From positions 10,829,001 through 10,893,000 of the forward strand of contig NC_065577.1 in assembly GCF_937616625.2 (NCBI RefSeq): a stretch of DNA of 64,000 nt. The letters run 5' to 3'. Below are positions 47,103-59,693 of this stretch, piece after piece (within the stretch, counting starts at the first letter, position 1; each line of letters begins with the position of its first letter). The position numbers and the translations under genes were made by a program. The stretch is from Mercurialis annua. Taxonomy: Eukaryota > Streptophyta > Magnoliopsida > Malpighiales > Euphorbiaceae. The notes under the pieces are model-generated. The model had not been told where the DNA came from. It was given only the letters and a program-made list of their open reading frames with translations, and made no database searches.

Positions 47103-47407
47103 GTTCATCTTCGTGAGCGCTGTGGAGTTGTCATTGATTGAGGATTGAGCGGTATGCAAGTGATTAAAACTAGGGAAGGCAATGGGGCGGGGATTTTTCC
47201 GTTTTCTATGGAGATCGACCTCTAAAAAGACGGGAAATCCCCACCAATTGCTCTCCTAGGTACGGAGATGGAAGAAGATCATTTTCCATCAGAGAATAGA
47301 GAGGGGATGGGAAATATAGTCCCCAAACCATAGGGTTTCCCACGGGGGATCCAACTTATATTTACATTATTTTATATTATATTTTAATTTTTAGCATATG
47401 TTATTTA

Positions 47408-48805
47408 TCTATACTATATATAAAAGCACGGATGGGAAGGGGGGACAGACAAATTTACTTAACAGTCCTTTCAATTTTTTTTATTTTTTTGAGAATTCAT
47501 CAAACTTCATTAATCGAATATGAAACAGTTACATTTGTAAGAAATTCGGGAAAATTCAAAAATTAAACCCTATGACCTGACATGGAACAGACAACATGCT
47601 GTATGATTCGCATATATCTACTTACGAAAATAAAAAATAAATTATCTAACTGTTTCGCCAATAAAGTGCCATCTTCGCTCAATCTTCGCCATCACTCGCA
47701 AACTGATTTATGAAATCAGAAACTACAGCTGTGACATCGGATACAACCAACACATGAACACCCTTCGTAAAAAAGGGACAACAACCTTTCACATAGAAAG
47801 GACAACAACCTTTCACATAGAAAGGATAACAACCTTTCACATAGAAAGGACAACAAACCCTTCATATAGAAAGGACAAAATATAATTCTCAAAACAGAAT
47901 ACAATACTAAAACAATAAAGAAACTACTATAGCCCATGAACGATTTCATCTTTGTTGTTGAAAGATTTCCAATCTATCTTCGATTCTTGATTTATGAAAT
48001 TTGAATTGGATTTGCGCTTCGTCGATAAATGTTAATCTCTCAAGAAAAAAATGAAAAAAAAATTGGCTACTTATTATACTATATAAAATTAAAATAACAT
48101 AAAATAAAAGATGGCTACCGTCAACGGCATTATCTAAACCATTGATGGCAGCCGAAGAAGAATTGAAAAAAGAGCTATAGACGGCTAGGGCTTTTTCAGA
48201 GAAAAAGGAGAGAAGAAAAGCTAGGTATGAAATTAGTTAGGTTTCAAATTTATTTTAATAATAGGTTTTATGGTCATTACTTATTACTAATTGACAAATA
48301 ATAAAGATAAAATACTATTAGGATAAGAAAATATTATGATTCTACTATATTTTCTAAGTATTTCCTAAAATCGTGGTAATTTATTACTAATTGATGTAAA
48401 TTACGGTAAAGTTTTATATCTTTTAATATGGTAAGATTTTATAGTTTTGTAATTTTTTCATAAGATAAAATTCTAAAGTCTAATTTTTATATAGTAGTAT
48501 ATATTATGATTACTGTTATCTTGATATAACTAAACTTAGATGCTACAATTACTGAATGTGATTTTGATTCAATAAAATCCCACTTGCTAATTGTTTTTGA
48601 ACCGCCAGTTTTCTTAGAACTTGATTGTGTTTGAATAGAAATTAATGATATCTATCATTTAGAATTCTAATTAACGTAAACTACTTCTAATTATATTCTC
48701 TGTAAATAAAATAAATTATTTTTTAATTAATTATTATTTTAATTATTATTTAATATTTGATAAGTCACACTATGAGTCACGTGTGAAACACGTAAGCGAC
48801 ACTAG
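47408..48805 (+). mobile_element. Non-autonomous Helitron, 1.4 kb
   Basis: Starts TCTATACTATATATAAAAGC and ends ...ACACTAG. A hairpin, ACGTGT-GAA-ACACGT, lies about 10 nt before the CTAG end. It sits between A and T with no target duplication, as Helitrons do. The empty site is seen in the duplicate near 34306. No Rep/helicase frame is present. Near its 5' part there is a run of 24-bp repeats (47769-47880). Confidence 0.88.
47769..47880. repeat. 24-bp hairpin repeats inside the Helitron
   Basis: About four to five units of ACAACAACCTTTCACATAGAAAGG. Each unit contains CCTTTC-ACATA-GAAAGG, a 6-bp stem with a 5-nt loop. The outer units are degenerate. Read on the minus strand they give a repeated ERLLSFLC frame, which is probably not coding. 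Confidence 0.8.
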
Positions 48806-49408
48806 TACTTTTAAATAATCTAATTTAAATTTTTTATTAGTGTATTTTTAATTATACTTTAATATCATAAAAGGTAATACTCTTTTCTATAATAAGTTTT
48901 TTAAAATTATTTCATTAAAATAAAAAAAATATTATTTATATGTTTATATTAAATTATACGGAGAATGGAGGTCTCTATAGAGATGGAAAATCCATAGGGA
49001 TAAGATGGAGATAGTTTCATCCCCGACAAATAAATGGGGATAGGGGTTCTCCATAGAGACGGGGACAGGAATGTGTATGGCTTCTCCATTCCCACCCAGT
49101 CCCATTGTCATTCCTAACTAAATTAACTTGTAGCAAACTTGGACTATTTGAGGTCTAGCTAATCCATAAGGACGAACCCTTAAACGTTATTTAATTCAGT
49201 AAAAGAGGCCATCCGTAAATTGAAGTACCCAAACCTCCCCTGGCCCTATCTTGTTCCGCCAGTGATTTAATTCAACTTTTGTTTAGGTAATCTTTTCTGC
49301 TAATTTAAGTGTGTTTCAAAACTATCAGATTATATCAATTAACTAATGATAATTAAGAAATATTTTTGATAAAATATCAAAAATTAAAGGCAACTAGCAT
49401 TTTCGGTA

Positions 49409-49775
49409 GGATAAACCTATTTTGAGATCGCTAAATTCTACATTTTTGATTCATTAGATCCCTTAACTTCTAAGTGACTTCTTCGGATCCTTAAACTTTC
49501 ATTTTTTGGTTCATCAGGTCCTTAAACTTTTATTTGCCTTTCTCAAATCCCTAATTGTGTATTTTTTGATTTATTGGGTCCTTAAATGTATCTTCGTTTT
49601 AAGGACCTAATGAACCAAAAAATAAAAGTTTAACAACCTGAGAAAATCAAATAGAAGTTGAAGGACCTGATGAACCAAAAAATAATAGTCTAAGAATTTG
49701 AGAAAGCCAAATAAAAGTTGAAGGACTTAATGAACCAAAAAATAAAAGTTTCAAGACCTTAAAATGGATTTAGCC
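49409..49775. mobile_element. Mutator-type foldback MITE, duplicate of 34903-35269
   Basis: Same element as at 34903 and carried along by the tandem duplication, with many point changes. The flanks TTTTCGGTA and TTTTGGATA still resemble the 9-bp TSD. Confidence 0.65.
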
Positions 49776-50640
49776 TTTTGGATATCACATAGTTGAGGAG
49801 AATTTCATCAAATTTCTTATTTCATCTCAAAAAAAATATGATAATCGTATCAAAAAAATATTTATTTTCTCCCGAGACACAAACATGTGTTTAATTAATT
49901 AATCTGAATATTATATTATTTTGCAATTGAATAAATACATAATTTAAACACTTTTATCACATGTTTAAATGGTTAAATTGGATGGATTAAATATTAAAAT
50001 ATTAAAATTTACACATAAATTATGAAATAATAATATCCAAACTTGTATCTCTGACTGATGCAGTTACTAGTATTCTACGATGAAATACAGTCACTGTCTG
50101 AATTTTTAAAAAATATATCCCTATCTCATTGGGTGACGACTCCTAATCTTCACGCTAATCACAAAAGTAGTAGTCGTTTCAACTTATCAATAATAACATA
50201 TTGTGATAGAAAATTTTTCTTAGAGATAGAAAATTCTTCTTAGAGAGAGAAACTCATTTTTCATCATTTTCGAGTGCAGGAAATGGTGATTTACGGCCTT
50301 TAGCCGGAAATCATCGTCTCTTAACCCGTTATTTCGCTAATATTTTTATCTTTTGAATAAATTGCTCTATTTTTGTGGGATTTGTTTTTTTTTATTCAAT
50401 TTGTAGTTTGTTTGTGTGTATACTTGGATCGTTCAAAACTTTTCAGCGCTTGTTTCAAACTTCAGATTCAAGTTCTTGAAAATTCAAGATTTTGATATCA
50501 TCGTCTGAAATATATTAATAAGGAACAAGAAATCAATAGAAGTTCAGAGTTCAATCGGCGTCAGCATTTGTTTTAAATTTCTGTTGTTGTTTCGTTTTTT
50601 TCCGTAGATCGATTATAGAATTTTAATATATTTCTATTTT

Positions 50641-51395
50641 TTTATAATTTTAATCTACGATGTACTTTAACGGTTAGGTTGTATTCCGAATCTAATTTCA
50701 TAATATCATAATCTGCCGTTAAAAAAAGATAATTAATTTTATGATTAATAATATCAAAGTAATAATGTTTTTGAATTATACTAGCCAAATAGGGTTATAT
50801 GATATTTTCTCCAATTTTAAAAATTTAATAGTTGAAATTTGTTTTTAAATACTAAAAACTCTTCCCGTAATATATAAAGGGTTGATATGTTTGCCCTATA
50901 ATAAACGGTTACTGTCCGTCATAATAAGAAGAGTCTAGGGGCGGAGCTGTCGGATAGAAAGGCGGTCAAATTAGTGGGTCAATTGCCTACTCTCATCACT
51001 GTCTCCGAAGGTACAAGCTATCAAAAACAATTATCCACTTCCAAACTCAGCTTTACAACATGCCGCTACCGACAAATTGCACCAATAGTAGATCAAACAT
51101 TAAATAATTGCAATAATAGTAGATTAAACATTAAATGATAAATCATTAATTTTATAGTACTGTCTTTTTTTTGGGGATCAAATTGTAAAAATATCCAAAT
51201 CTTCATTTGTGTATGTAGTTAAAACTAAATTTTTACATTTTTATAATACTATTTCAATAATTTTATTTTGCTATAATTCCGTCAAACGGTTTACTAAGCA
51301 ATCAAATCGTTCCAATTTTCAGTCGAATTTGTGTACTAACTCTGTAACTAGTAAATGTTTTTTTTTTGAAATTTTAAAATTTAACTTCTAATCAA
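50641..51395. other. AT-rich sequence, nothing recognised
   Basis: Lies just beyond the tandem duplication. No gene or clear element ends seen. The segment 50935-51060 is less AT-rich but has no open frame of note. Confidence 0.4.
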
Positions 51396-51733
51396 TATTT
51401 TAAAAAGCGAACTAGTGGCTAAAACGATGAAGCCACCGGTTCCTTGTTCAACTGATTCAATGCCGGTTCAACAGCTGCAATTGATTTTTTTTAAAATAAA
51501 AATATTTAAAATTAGAGACTGATTTTAGGTTTTTAGTGACGAATGTTTTCCGTCGCTAACTCTCATTATTATTATTTTGACCGATTCAATCATCAGTTTA
51601 ATTGCCGGTAGTCCGATTCGTTCCGGTCCAAAACGGTCCGACCCGGTTCTGTTGTAATTTCAGTTTTTTGCTATTTTAGAACTGGACAACTGATCTGATC
51701 CTGGTTCGACTGTCCAGTCCGGTTTTTAAAATA
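51396..51733. mobile_element. MITE with TATTTTAAAAA ends
   Basis: The ends TATTTTAAAAAGCGAACTAG and, inverted, TATTTTAAAAACCGGACTGG pair. Inside are several CCGGTTC/GAACCGG-like blocks in both orientations. No ORF. TSD not convincing. The terminal AT-rich pairing could inflate the match. Confidence 0.45.
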
Positions 51734-51980
51734 CTATTTATATAAAAGTATCAAAAATAATTATAGACACCTATTTTATGGGCATGTAAAAAATGATAAG
51801 GGACAATGATGATTTTCATAGTAATTCGTCCGGATGACGTAGTTGTGGTACGCTTGTTTGGATTCAAGCTGGTCATATCAGTGCGCTGTTGCAAACTTGA
51901 AGGATTTAAACGTAATTAGCTTCAAGTAGCTTATAAAAATTTAAAGAGATTGTGATCTAAGTATAAGAAATTAGATTAAT

Positions 51981-52544
51981 TGTAATATCTTGGAATTTTA
52001 TGGCCAATTTGCAAGTTTGACGGATGAAATTGATCATACCCAAACCCGTAGGACCCAAAAGTCGTTTTAATACTTTCGGGCACCACAATGAACTTTTAGA
52101 CCCTTTTTACTTAGCATGCACAATTTAATACGAATTTAATTAGAAAAATCCTAAGGATAAATGTTAAACTTAATCCTAACTAATTAGACTTTTAGAGCTA
52201 TCACTCCACACACTTACACAACTCTTATTCATCATTAACACTCATTAACAGACTCCTAACCTAAATGAGACTCTAGATAACACCAATCCTAAACTGACCT
52301 CTATATATAGAACTGCTAATTGACTTAGCCAAAGGTGGCATCGGTACGTATAATCAAGCACAAAACTCAAGGAAATTCTAGCGTTGGACGAACCCCTCAA
52401 GCGCGCGCGCACATACACAAACTAGTCGATCAAACAAGCTAGAAACGCTTCTATCACTAAAGAACACAACTAATGCACATCAATCCAAAATTGGCTTTCA
52501 CATCCGGATCACCAAATAAAGAAACAAGGACTCAGAACGGTACT
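51981..52544 (+). repeat. LTR-like fragment, extent uncertain
   Basis: TGTAATATCTTGGAATTTTA at 51981 looks like the start of a Ty3/gypsy LTR of the TGTAATA... type, and the sequence reads on in that style to the CACTA end at 52545. I cannot find its 3' end. Confidence 0.35.
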
Positions 52545-52750
52545 CACTACTAAAAAACTGTCGATTAATATCGTCGCTAAATTGATAGAGCCAGTTATTA
52601 TTTTACTTTTACCATCCATCATTAAAATAATGCATTTAGCGACGAAATTTACCATTCATCGCAAAGTAACGCATTTAGCGACAAAATTTACCATCTGTCA
52701 CTAAATGTATTACTTTTACCGACATTTTCAATAATCCATCGCAAAAGTGT
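52545..52750 (+). mobile_element. CACTA-type transposon terminus
   Basis: CACTACTAAAAAACTGTCG at 52545 is a CACTA terminal sequence. It is followed by subterminal repeats of TTAGCGACGAAATTTACCAT in varying form (about 52635-52720). I do not find the opposite end (...TAGTAGTG), so the element is truncated or its end has decayed. No transposase seen. Confidence 0.6.
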
Positions 52751-52848
52751 TATATTTATTTAAAAATTATTAGTTAAATAAATTGAATAAAAATTATTTA
52801 TTAATTAAAAAATTATTATTTATTAAAAAATTATTATTGATTAAAAAA

Positions 52849-53137
52849 GGGTTAGTTGCAAATTAAAACACGAACTTTATCCTAATTTGCAATTATAACA
52901 CAAACTTTGAAACTTGACAATGTCAGTAACCAACTTTCTTTTTTTGGCAAATTGATACATCACCCAATCATGAAATGACATATGGCGGTACATTACAATG
53001 TCCACGTTAGTGTTTTTTTTAACCGGTGTACCAATTTTCTAAAAAATGAAAGTTGGTCACTAACATTGCCAAGTTTTAAAGTTCGTGTTGTAATTGCAAA
53101 TTAGGGTAAAGTTCGTGATTTAATTTGCAATTAACAC
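52849..53137. mobile_element. Mutator-type foldback MITE
   Basis: The ends GGGTTAGTTGCAAATTAAAA and, inverted, GTGTTAATTGCAAATTAAAT pair, and the interior pairs on (AAAGTTGG/CCAACTTT). The flanks are nearly the same (ATTAAAAAA and TTAAAAAAT), but the surroundings are themselves TTAAAAAATTA repeats, so the TSD is weak evidence here. Confidence 0.6.
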
Positions 53138-54180
53138 TTAAAAAATTATCTATTAAAAAATTATTTATTAAAACAATAATATTCATTAAAAAATAATTAT
53201 TTAGTGAAATAAATAATTTTTATTAAAACAATAATATTAATTAATATAGTAATTATTTAGAATGCGTGAGTAAAGTGTAAAAATAATAATTTATTTTTTT
53301 ATTTAAAATAATTATTAAAAAAATATTTATTCATTATTTATTTCAAAAATAATTAGTATGAAAAAGTAATTATTTTATAATGCGGGTATAAATATTTGTT
53401 TCTTTTAGTAATATTTAAATATAATATATATAGATATATAAAAAGAATCTAAGTTAATTAAGATTTACGCGCGCGGGAACATCATGGTTAAAGAGATTTG
53501 GATGGCAACAATGGAAGGATGGATGACCTACTGAGAAGTTGAAAAGTTTGCAAAAATTGCGGATGGACGACGGAGGGTGACCTATTGCGGGTGGGTTGGT
53601 GACGGTAGGCTACAAATTAACTAATATTTCATTTTACGATTAAATTAAGGGTTAATGTCATAATATTCTAAGCTTTTTATACGATTGTCATGAAACTGAC
53701 TTAAAAACATATTATATTATGGTTTTTATATGTTTTAATCATCACATGTTAAAACTGTTTAATCTTGATGCTTAGAATGCATGCTTGTAGCTTAAATTTC
53801 CATTATTGACATGTTTGCTACATTCTTAGTTGTTTTTCCATGATTTTCATGAAATCAGCTTAGAAACAATGTATTTAGGATGTTTCATTCGATTTTTGAC
53901 ACTGTGTTTTGAGTCCAATACGGTCCAGAGTGCTTTCTTATGTATTTTAATCGTTTTTAAGCATTTTTGCATGAAACCAAACCAAACGACGAGTCCCCTT
54001 GATCAAGCCACGAAAGAGCCGGCGCCACTTATATTGGCGTCACTGTTCATCCTTGTTCTTCGTCTTAGAATGTTCCCATATCTTTCAAATGCAATCCAAT
54101 TGTTTTTTGTGTTTCTATTTTCGTTTAAACTCAGAATTGGGCTCCCTTTGAGCCCACGAACATGACATTAGTTGTAGAAT
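53138..54180. other. AT-rich sequence, partly LTR-like
   Basis: Starts with ATTATTTATTAAAA repeats, then mixed sequence. The open stretch at 53830-54165 encodes a Phe/Leu-rich product without known features and is probably chance. The right part may belong to the LTR that ends at 55418. Confidence 0.35.
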
Positions 54181-55418
54181 ATGTTTGAATGTTTGTAATG
54201 GACTAATCCCAATTTATTTCGAGCCTAGAAGCGTAAACTTGTAATTCTCCATGCCAACCGGGTCTTGAAGTCCAAGCACGCCAAGACCAGAATATTCTAG
54301 AAATTATTTTAGGTTCGTTTGATGTTGGACATAAATCCATTTTGAACTAGTGGATCAGTATCGACAAGAAAAAGAACATTCGTGTTCTAACCAAGTCCAG
54401 ATTTCGACCACACAGAATGCTAGCGACAAACGAGTTCCAGAAACTCCTAGTCTACAAGGTTTAAAAGTATATGTATATCAAATGCACATGGATATGTTTA
54501 ATACTGTTTATACGCTTTTCAAAACATGTCCAGATCCAATATTAACATGCTAATGAACTTAATCATGTTAACTTAGTTAAATTTAGCACATCCAGCAAAT
54601 CATTTATAAATCATATGACTTCCATGAAAATGTAATTAGTGGTTGTATAGGCATTCAAGATGACTTAATAAAATCAACCTCACTTAGATATCCAGTTTAA
54701 GCTTTATTCATGATAAATGGTAATGACTCACCACTGTTTGATACATGATGGAAATTACCAGGATTAGATGATTGTTTAGGGGTACATGCTATATGTCTCA
54801 CATCCCAGTCCAGATAGAGTCATATGCGCGTCTTACTTATTTACCGCTTTCATACATGTTAACTTATCCAGTACAATATCTACTGAACGACATGATTGTT
54901 GAGATTCAATAACCAGATAAGTCATGCAAATATTTGAAGCATTTGATAAGCCGATTACAATGGTTTTGGTAGTGTCCATCGAGTCCGGTGTTTTGGTCCG
55001 ATGCAAGGTGGTCTCACCCATAAGCGAGTGAGGTCTACTCAATTACATACGTATTATTTATATCCATATAAATAATAGTAAACCAAAATCATTATTTTCC
55101 GTCAAAAATCTTTTAATAGTATTCTCGAGGCTTAATTGGCTAATTTATACTCTGGCCCTTGAACTTTTTAAAAGTTGCAATTTAGTCCAAAATTTATCCG
55201 CGCCCAAATTTTAAATAGTCTCCGATTGACTCAAAACTTCTACCACAGATACTACAAAATATTTCGCGGACTTTGGAAAAATAATTATCAACTCGGGATT
55301 TATATTTTATTTTATATTAATTTCTCTCGATTATCTCTTAATCCCGACAATTCTGTTTAATGGAAATTATTCCAAATTTCCTACATTATTATTTATTTTA
55401 AATATTCGGGGTATTACA
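54180..55418 (-). repeat. 3' LTR fragment, chromovirus-type Ty3/gypsy
   Basis: On the minus strand the LTR starts TGTAATACCCCGAATATTTA at 55418, directly after a polypurine tract. The stretch 55130-55260 matches the region 25500-25620 of the solo LTR at 25319 in inverse orientation (for example TTTAGTCCAAAATTTATCCG). The left border is an estimate; no clear LTR 3' end with a TG/CA terminus was found. Confidence 0.65.
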
Positions 55419-55431
55419 TTCTTTTCCCCTT
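55419..55431 (-). other. Polypurine tract and end of a former pol frame
   Basis: The minus strand reads AAGGGGAAAAGAA and then the LTR TG. Just before it, HENLRTNFYKGKRM followed by TAA (about 55456-55412) resembles the C-terminal end of chromovirus polyproteins, whose stop lies in the LTR. Upstream the frame is lost at once. Confidence 0.65.
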
Positions 55432-58400
55432 ATAAAAATTCGTCCTCAAATTTTCATGTACTCTTCTTACTTATTTTAATCCTTCGATATCTTCAATTTG
55501 ATTCTTAATAAGTACACCGTATTCATTTCACGATACTTGTCGGCACGTGGAATTATCCTTCTAGTTCTGTACTTCTTGTACCATTACTTTAACTGTCATT
55601 GACTACCTTCATATCATTATCTTCTTTTATAGTGACTTCAATTGTATTCTTATGTATTATGATTCCTTACCTTTAATCTCTTCTCCTTGATCTTGTATTC
55701 ATGACTTTTTCATCTGTTCCTTGTCTGATATTCAATACTATGAGATCTTGTTCCTGTAATTAAACTCTTAGTTTAATACTGATATCTAATGATAGTTCGA
55801 TCTAGCGATATCTAATCACTAGAGACGATAATCCTCGTTACTCGGCTTCCTCATTCGTTGTTGGATGATGTAGACAATCCATTAGCTCGTACCTCTTAAT
55901 CTTCTTTGTTTGGTCGTTTTCACGACTTCATCTTGATCTCCAACATCTTCTTTTTATGGTGATGCTAGCGGCATCCGCATGCATTAGGATTTTTCTTTCT
56001 CGATCCTTTCTCTTTGTCCAATACATTTAATCTCATCATTATTTCTTTATGAATAATGTGGACACTTGATTAACTCATATTTCACTATTCATGTAATCTC
56101 TTTCGTAAGGCTGGTGTCGCCGTCCGACTTCTAGTTGTCGTGATGTTAGGAACTTAATCCACCATCCATCATCCTCTTATGTCTTGTCGTTTCAATTTTT
56201 GTACATAAACTCCCTTTTTACTAGCATCATTCATTAAAGGTCACCCATGAGATAAATTTTTATGATGTATCCTTATAGGGTCTTTGCCTTCCTTTTGGAA
56301 CTCAATCGATCTTCTTCTCACATTTTTTTTATACCTCGTACACTTCTTTACTTGTTGTATATTTGTTGAATTACTTCCTTTTTATTAAATGCAATGTACT
56401 ATTCTTTTAAAATTCTCGTCTCTTTTACTTTACATCTATCTACTTCATCTCTCATTCTTTATATTCTTGGATAACTGTCTTTATTATCCCGTCCTTTACT
56501 TTCCCTTATGATCATTGCTAACATCTTTTAAAATTTGTTAGTCTTACGTTGTTTTTCTTAATCGCCCGTACATCAATGCTTGATGTCCTATAGGAAAAAG
56601 ATACTTAATCTCTTGTGAACCCTCTTTGTTCACGCGTAGCTGTTATACGATCTTCGTACTAGTGGGACAACAATTGTTTCTCCATTGGAATTTTATTCCC
56701 GATTTATTCGATGTACCTCGTTTACTCATCTTCAATGAGGATTCTTGATTCTTTCAACTTTTGTCGTCATATGTTGCTTTTGGTAGTGTCGTCACTGTCA
56801 CCATCATCGCATATCACGTTTACTTTCATTGATCTTCAAATTTGTTAATCCATCCTTTTATATATCCAAATTGGTCTCCGTATCCTTGCGGAGATCCCTG
56901 AATTTTCTTATAGCAAGCGTAACCATTCTTTGCAATCTTTGCGGTATATTGATCCTTGTGATCACTTATCACATTCAAATTCTTATTTTTACATTTGGCA
57001 CTTTACAACCTTTTTACATAAATCTCCTTTTAATATTAATTTCCTCTTTAGTGATTTTCTCACTATTCGCCTCGTCGTGGTCCATCCTTTGGAATTTCAA
57101 TTTAACTTTAGTATTAACCCTTAGGTTATTCTCAGTGTTAATCTTTTATTTACTTCTACTGGTCCGTGTCCATTTTTCTTTCTTGTCATCTTTTGACATT
57201 TTTTATCTTCCGATCTTCAAGATGCTTTCAGTATTCATAGTCATAATCTGACCATTCTCCATCTATTTTCTTTTTCCAATATTGGGTCTTGGTTGGGCTC
57301 TTAATTCCCAAACTATTCCATTTGATATCATGTGGTTTTAGGTTTACTTTATCTTACCATCCACAATTTTACTATTTCCATTTGTAACTTCTCTCCTTCA
57401 TCTATACCGTAGATGAATTTCGTCACGATCTTTCTTCGACTTCTTGTTCTTAATTAATCATTAGAATTAGTAGCCTTAGTGCTATAATCCTACGAGACTC
57501 TTTTTCTATATTCCATGTCTTTATTCTTATCATATTCCTCATTCATCTCTTAATACATTTATTGTATTCATTTTCATTATATCTCGTATCTCTGGTACTC
57601 TTTGCTTTTGCACTCATAACATCAATATCGGTACAGAGTTGTAGTCCACTCCGCCTGGAATCCTCGATGTAGTGCGTTCGCAGTCGTGTGCATATCGTCT
57701 TATAGTATCCTTACTATCATCTTAACTATCAATGAAGCCAATCCAATTGTTCATATCATCGTTATCCCTTTCGGTCTCTATGTGTCTACGATTACATAGA
57801 GTTCAACTCATCTACTCTTCTTGTTAACTTTCCATGTGACTTGCTCCTCTCCTTTCCTTAATCAATCTTATCGAGTTTTATGCAACATACGCAGGTTATT
57901 CGTACTTCCTCTATATCGATTACCTTAACTTACTTCTTTACACTCTTTATCTTTATTTGGGTTCTTATACCTTCTTCAACATGAATATCTTCTTGTAGGT
58001 ATTTTGCCCTTATCCCTTATCTTTTATCTTCTATCTCGATCTATGCACTATTACTTTCTTGAGTGTGGCTCAATTCTGATATTTAGTTTCTTCTCACATC
58101 CTTCCACGTATCTTGATGCACGAACTTTCAATCATACGTCAGATACGTTCGATGCTATATATTACATCTTACCATCCATATACAGTATCCACGTCTACAT
58201 TCAAGGATTACTATAGATACTCCATGTCAACCGTACTATACATTTTACTCTTTATTAGTCGAATCTGAAACTTGAGATCTTATACTCCACATACATCTGT
58301 TACGTTTATGCCTTCCATGGTCTACTAAGCCGCTTCATAATCACAAACTTTGTGTTGAAGGACCAAACTCCTAATTTGCTTGTTGCATCACTTATCTATT

Positions 58401-59688
58401 TCTTAATCTTACTTATCATATATGTCAAACTATTCACTTTCATGCGGGGTTGGTGTTGGCTATATTTAACTGGCCAAATCTTATATTATAAACTACTCAA
58501 TTCTATGTGGAACTGGCGTCAACTATAATTAAGTGATCCAATTCCATTCCCCATATTTCATATTCTTATCATACGTCTACTTGGCTCGTCACTTTTATCC
58601 ACATATATCTATTATAGATACTCATATAAAACACCTTCTCGTTCTCGGTTTGACAATTATAACGGTTGATACTCAGGTAACCGTCTTAGGAACATCGTGT
58701 TCCAATGACAACTTGATCCAACGGCTCAATTAGAAGTTATCATGGTTTTACTAAACCTTCACGATTCATATATCATGTCTAAAATTTCTTTATCGACGTA
58801 TAACAACCATACTCGTTCCTCACTCTATGGTATACACCCGTTAATTTATCAACTTTATCTTCTTATATACTTCTCTTCTTGTCTCGTAGTTTGATACCCT
58901 AGATGTCTCGACAAAAAGGGCATTCATGTTATAGCTTATTGCTAATCGGATATGCTTTACTATCCGAGCACATATGCTATTCTAATCATATTCTAGTTTG
59001 TTAAATCGAGGCTAAGTTCATATACTAGAAGCATAGATTCTATGTTCTCGCGACTACACGTGTTCGTTCTTCTCTTGGCCTTGATCGCAACTTGATCTCG
59101 AGCATTTTACTTGCGTTACAGAGTTCTAGTCTAGGTATACTCACATAAAACAAATCCTTAGAAAAAGCTTTCAAATAAACGACTCATTTTGAAATTTGTA
59201 TTAAAAAATTCAGTTAAATCTTAGCAAAATTATGCACTAGGGTGATGACGTCTCTCATCGCAAAGAGTTGCCACTACTCACCTTTTCGTCTGAGCATAAT
59301 GCATATGATGCATGTCCTACTAATGCATGTATTGACGTATGTAGTGATGCACTTCTATCAATGTCGTGGCAATTATCAATTGACTATTACGGGTTTAGGC
59401 ACAATTATGCTTTCAGAATCTTTTAAACAAAGTAGCTTATAAAAGTTATAAACTTTGAGTTTCGTAAGTTCTCTAAACCTTTAAACTCTGTACCCAGCAA
59501 ATTCTTCCACTTCTGCAACTTTGCATTCCTTCTTCTTCTTTTTTTCTTTCTGAAATTTCGATCGATCGAATTTGACAGCATCTTTGCGTTATTCGATGCC
59601 AAACACGTATGTGTTACTATTTAATCATAGCAATATCAACTATATTCTATTCATAGGAGGCATTACATCTCCTAGAGGTTTCATCTAG
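55432..59688. other. 4.3-kb pyrimidine-rich block without recognisable genes
   Basis: By position this is the internal domain of the element whose 3' LTR ends at 55418. The plus strand is strongly enriched in T and C across kilobases. I found no reverse transcriptase, integrase, protease or gag motif on either strand. The longest plus-strand frame (56829-57251) is a Leu/Ile/Phe-rich product, as any T-rich strand would give. An imperfect direct repeat of about 75 bp lies near 58440-58550. It may be a decayed pol or a non-coding (LARD-like) internal domain. The 5' LTR of this element is not visible before the Athila-like insertion at 59694. Confidence 0.45.
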
Positions 59689-59693
59689 ATATG

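Larger units (their letters stand above)
45291..50640 (+). repeat. Tandem duplication, copy 2 (plus a Helitron)
   Basis: Second copy of the segment that starts at 32297. Order: end of the Athila-like solo LTR (45291-45874), LINE fragment (45875-about 46800), 116-bp repeats, long (TA)n, MITE, Mutator-type MITE, unrecognised AT-rich part, and the empty sites of the solo LTR and LINE found in copy 1. It carries about 95 bp at 45551-45640 that copy 1 lacks, and a Helitron at 47408-48805. Confidence 0.85.

Noticed and set aside
53830..54165. 111-codon plus-strand frame
   Set aside because: Compositionally biased, no recognisable domain, and located in LTR-like repeat sequence.
56829..57251. 140-codon plus-strand frame, hydrophobic
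   Set aside because: The plus strand is T-rich, which yields Leu/Ile/Phe/Ser frames by chance. No motif, and it lies in the internal region of a minus-strand element.
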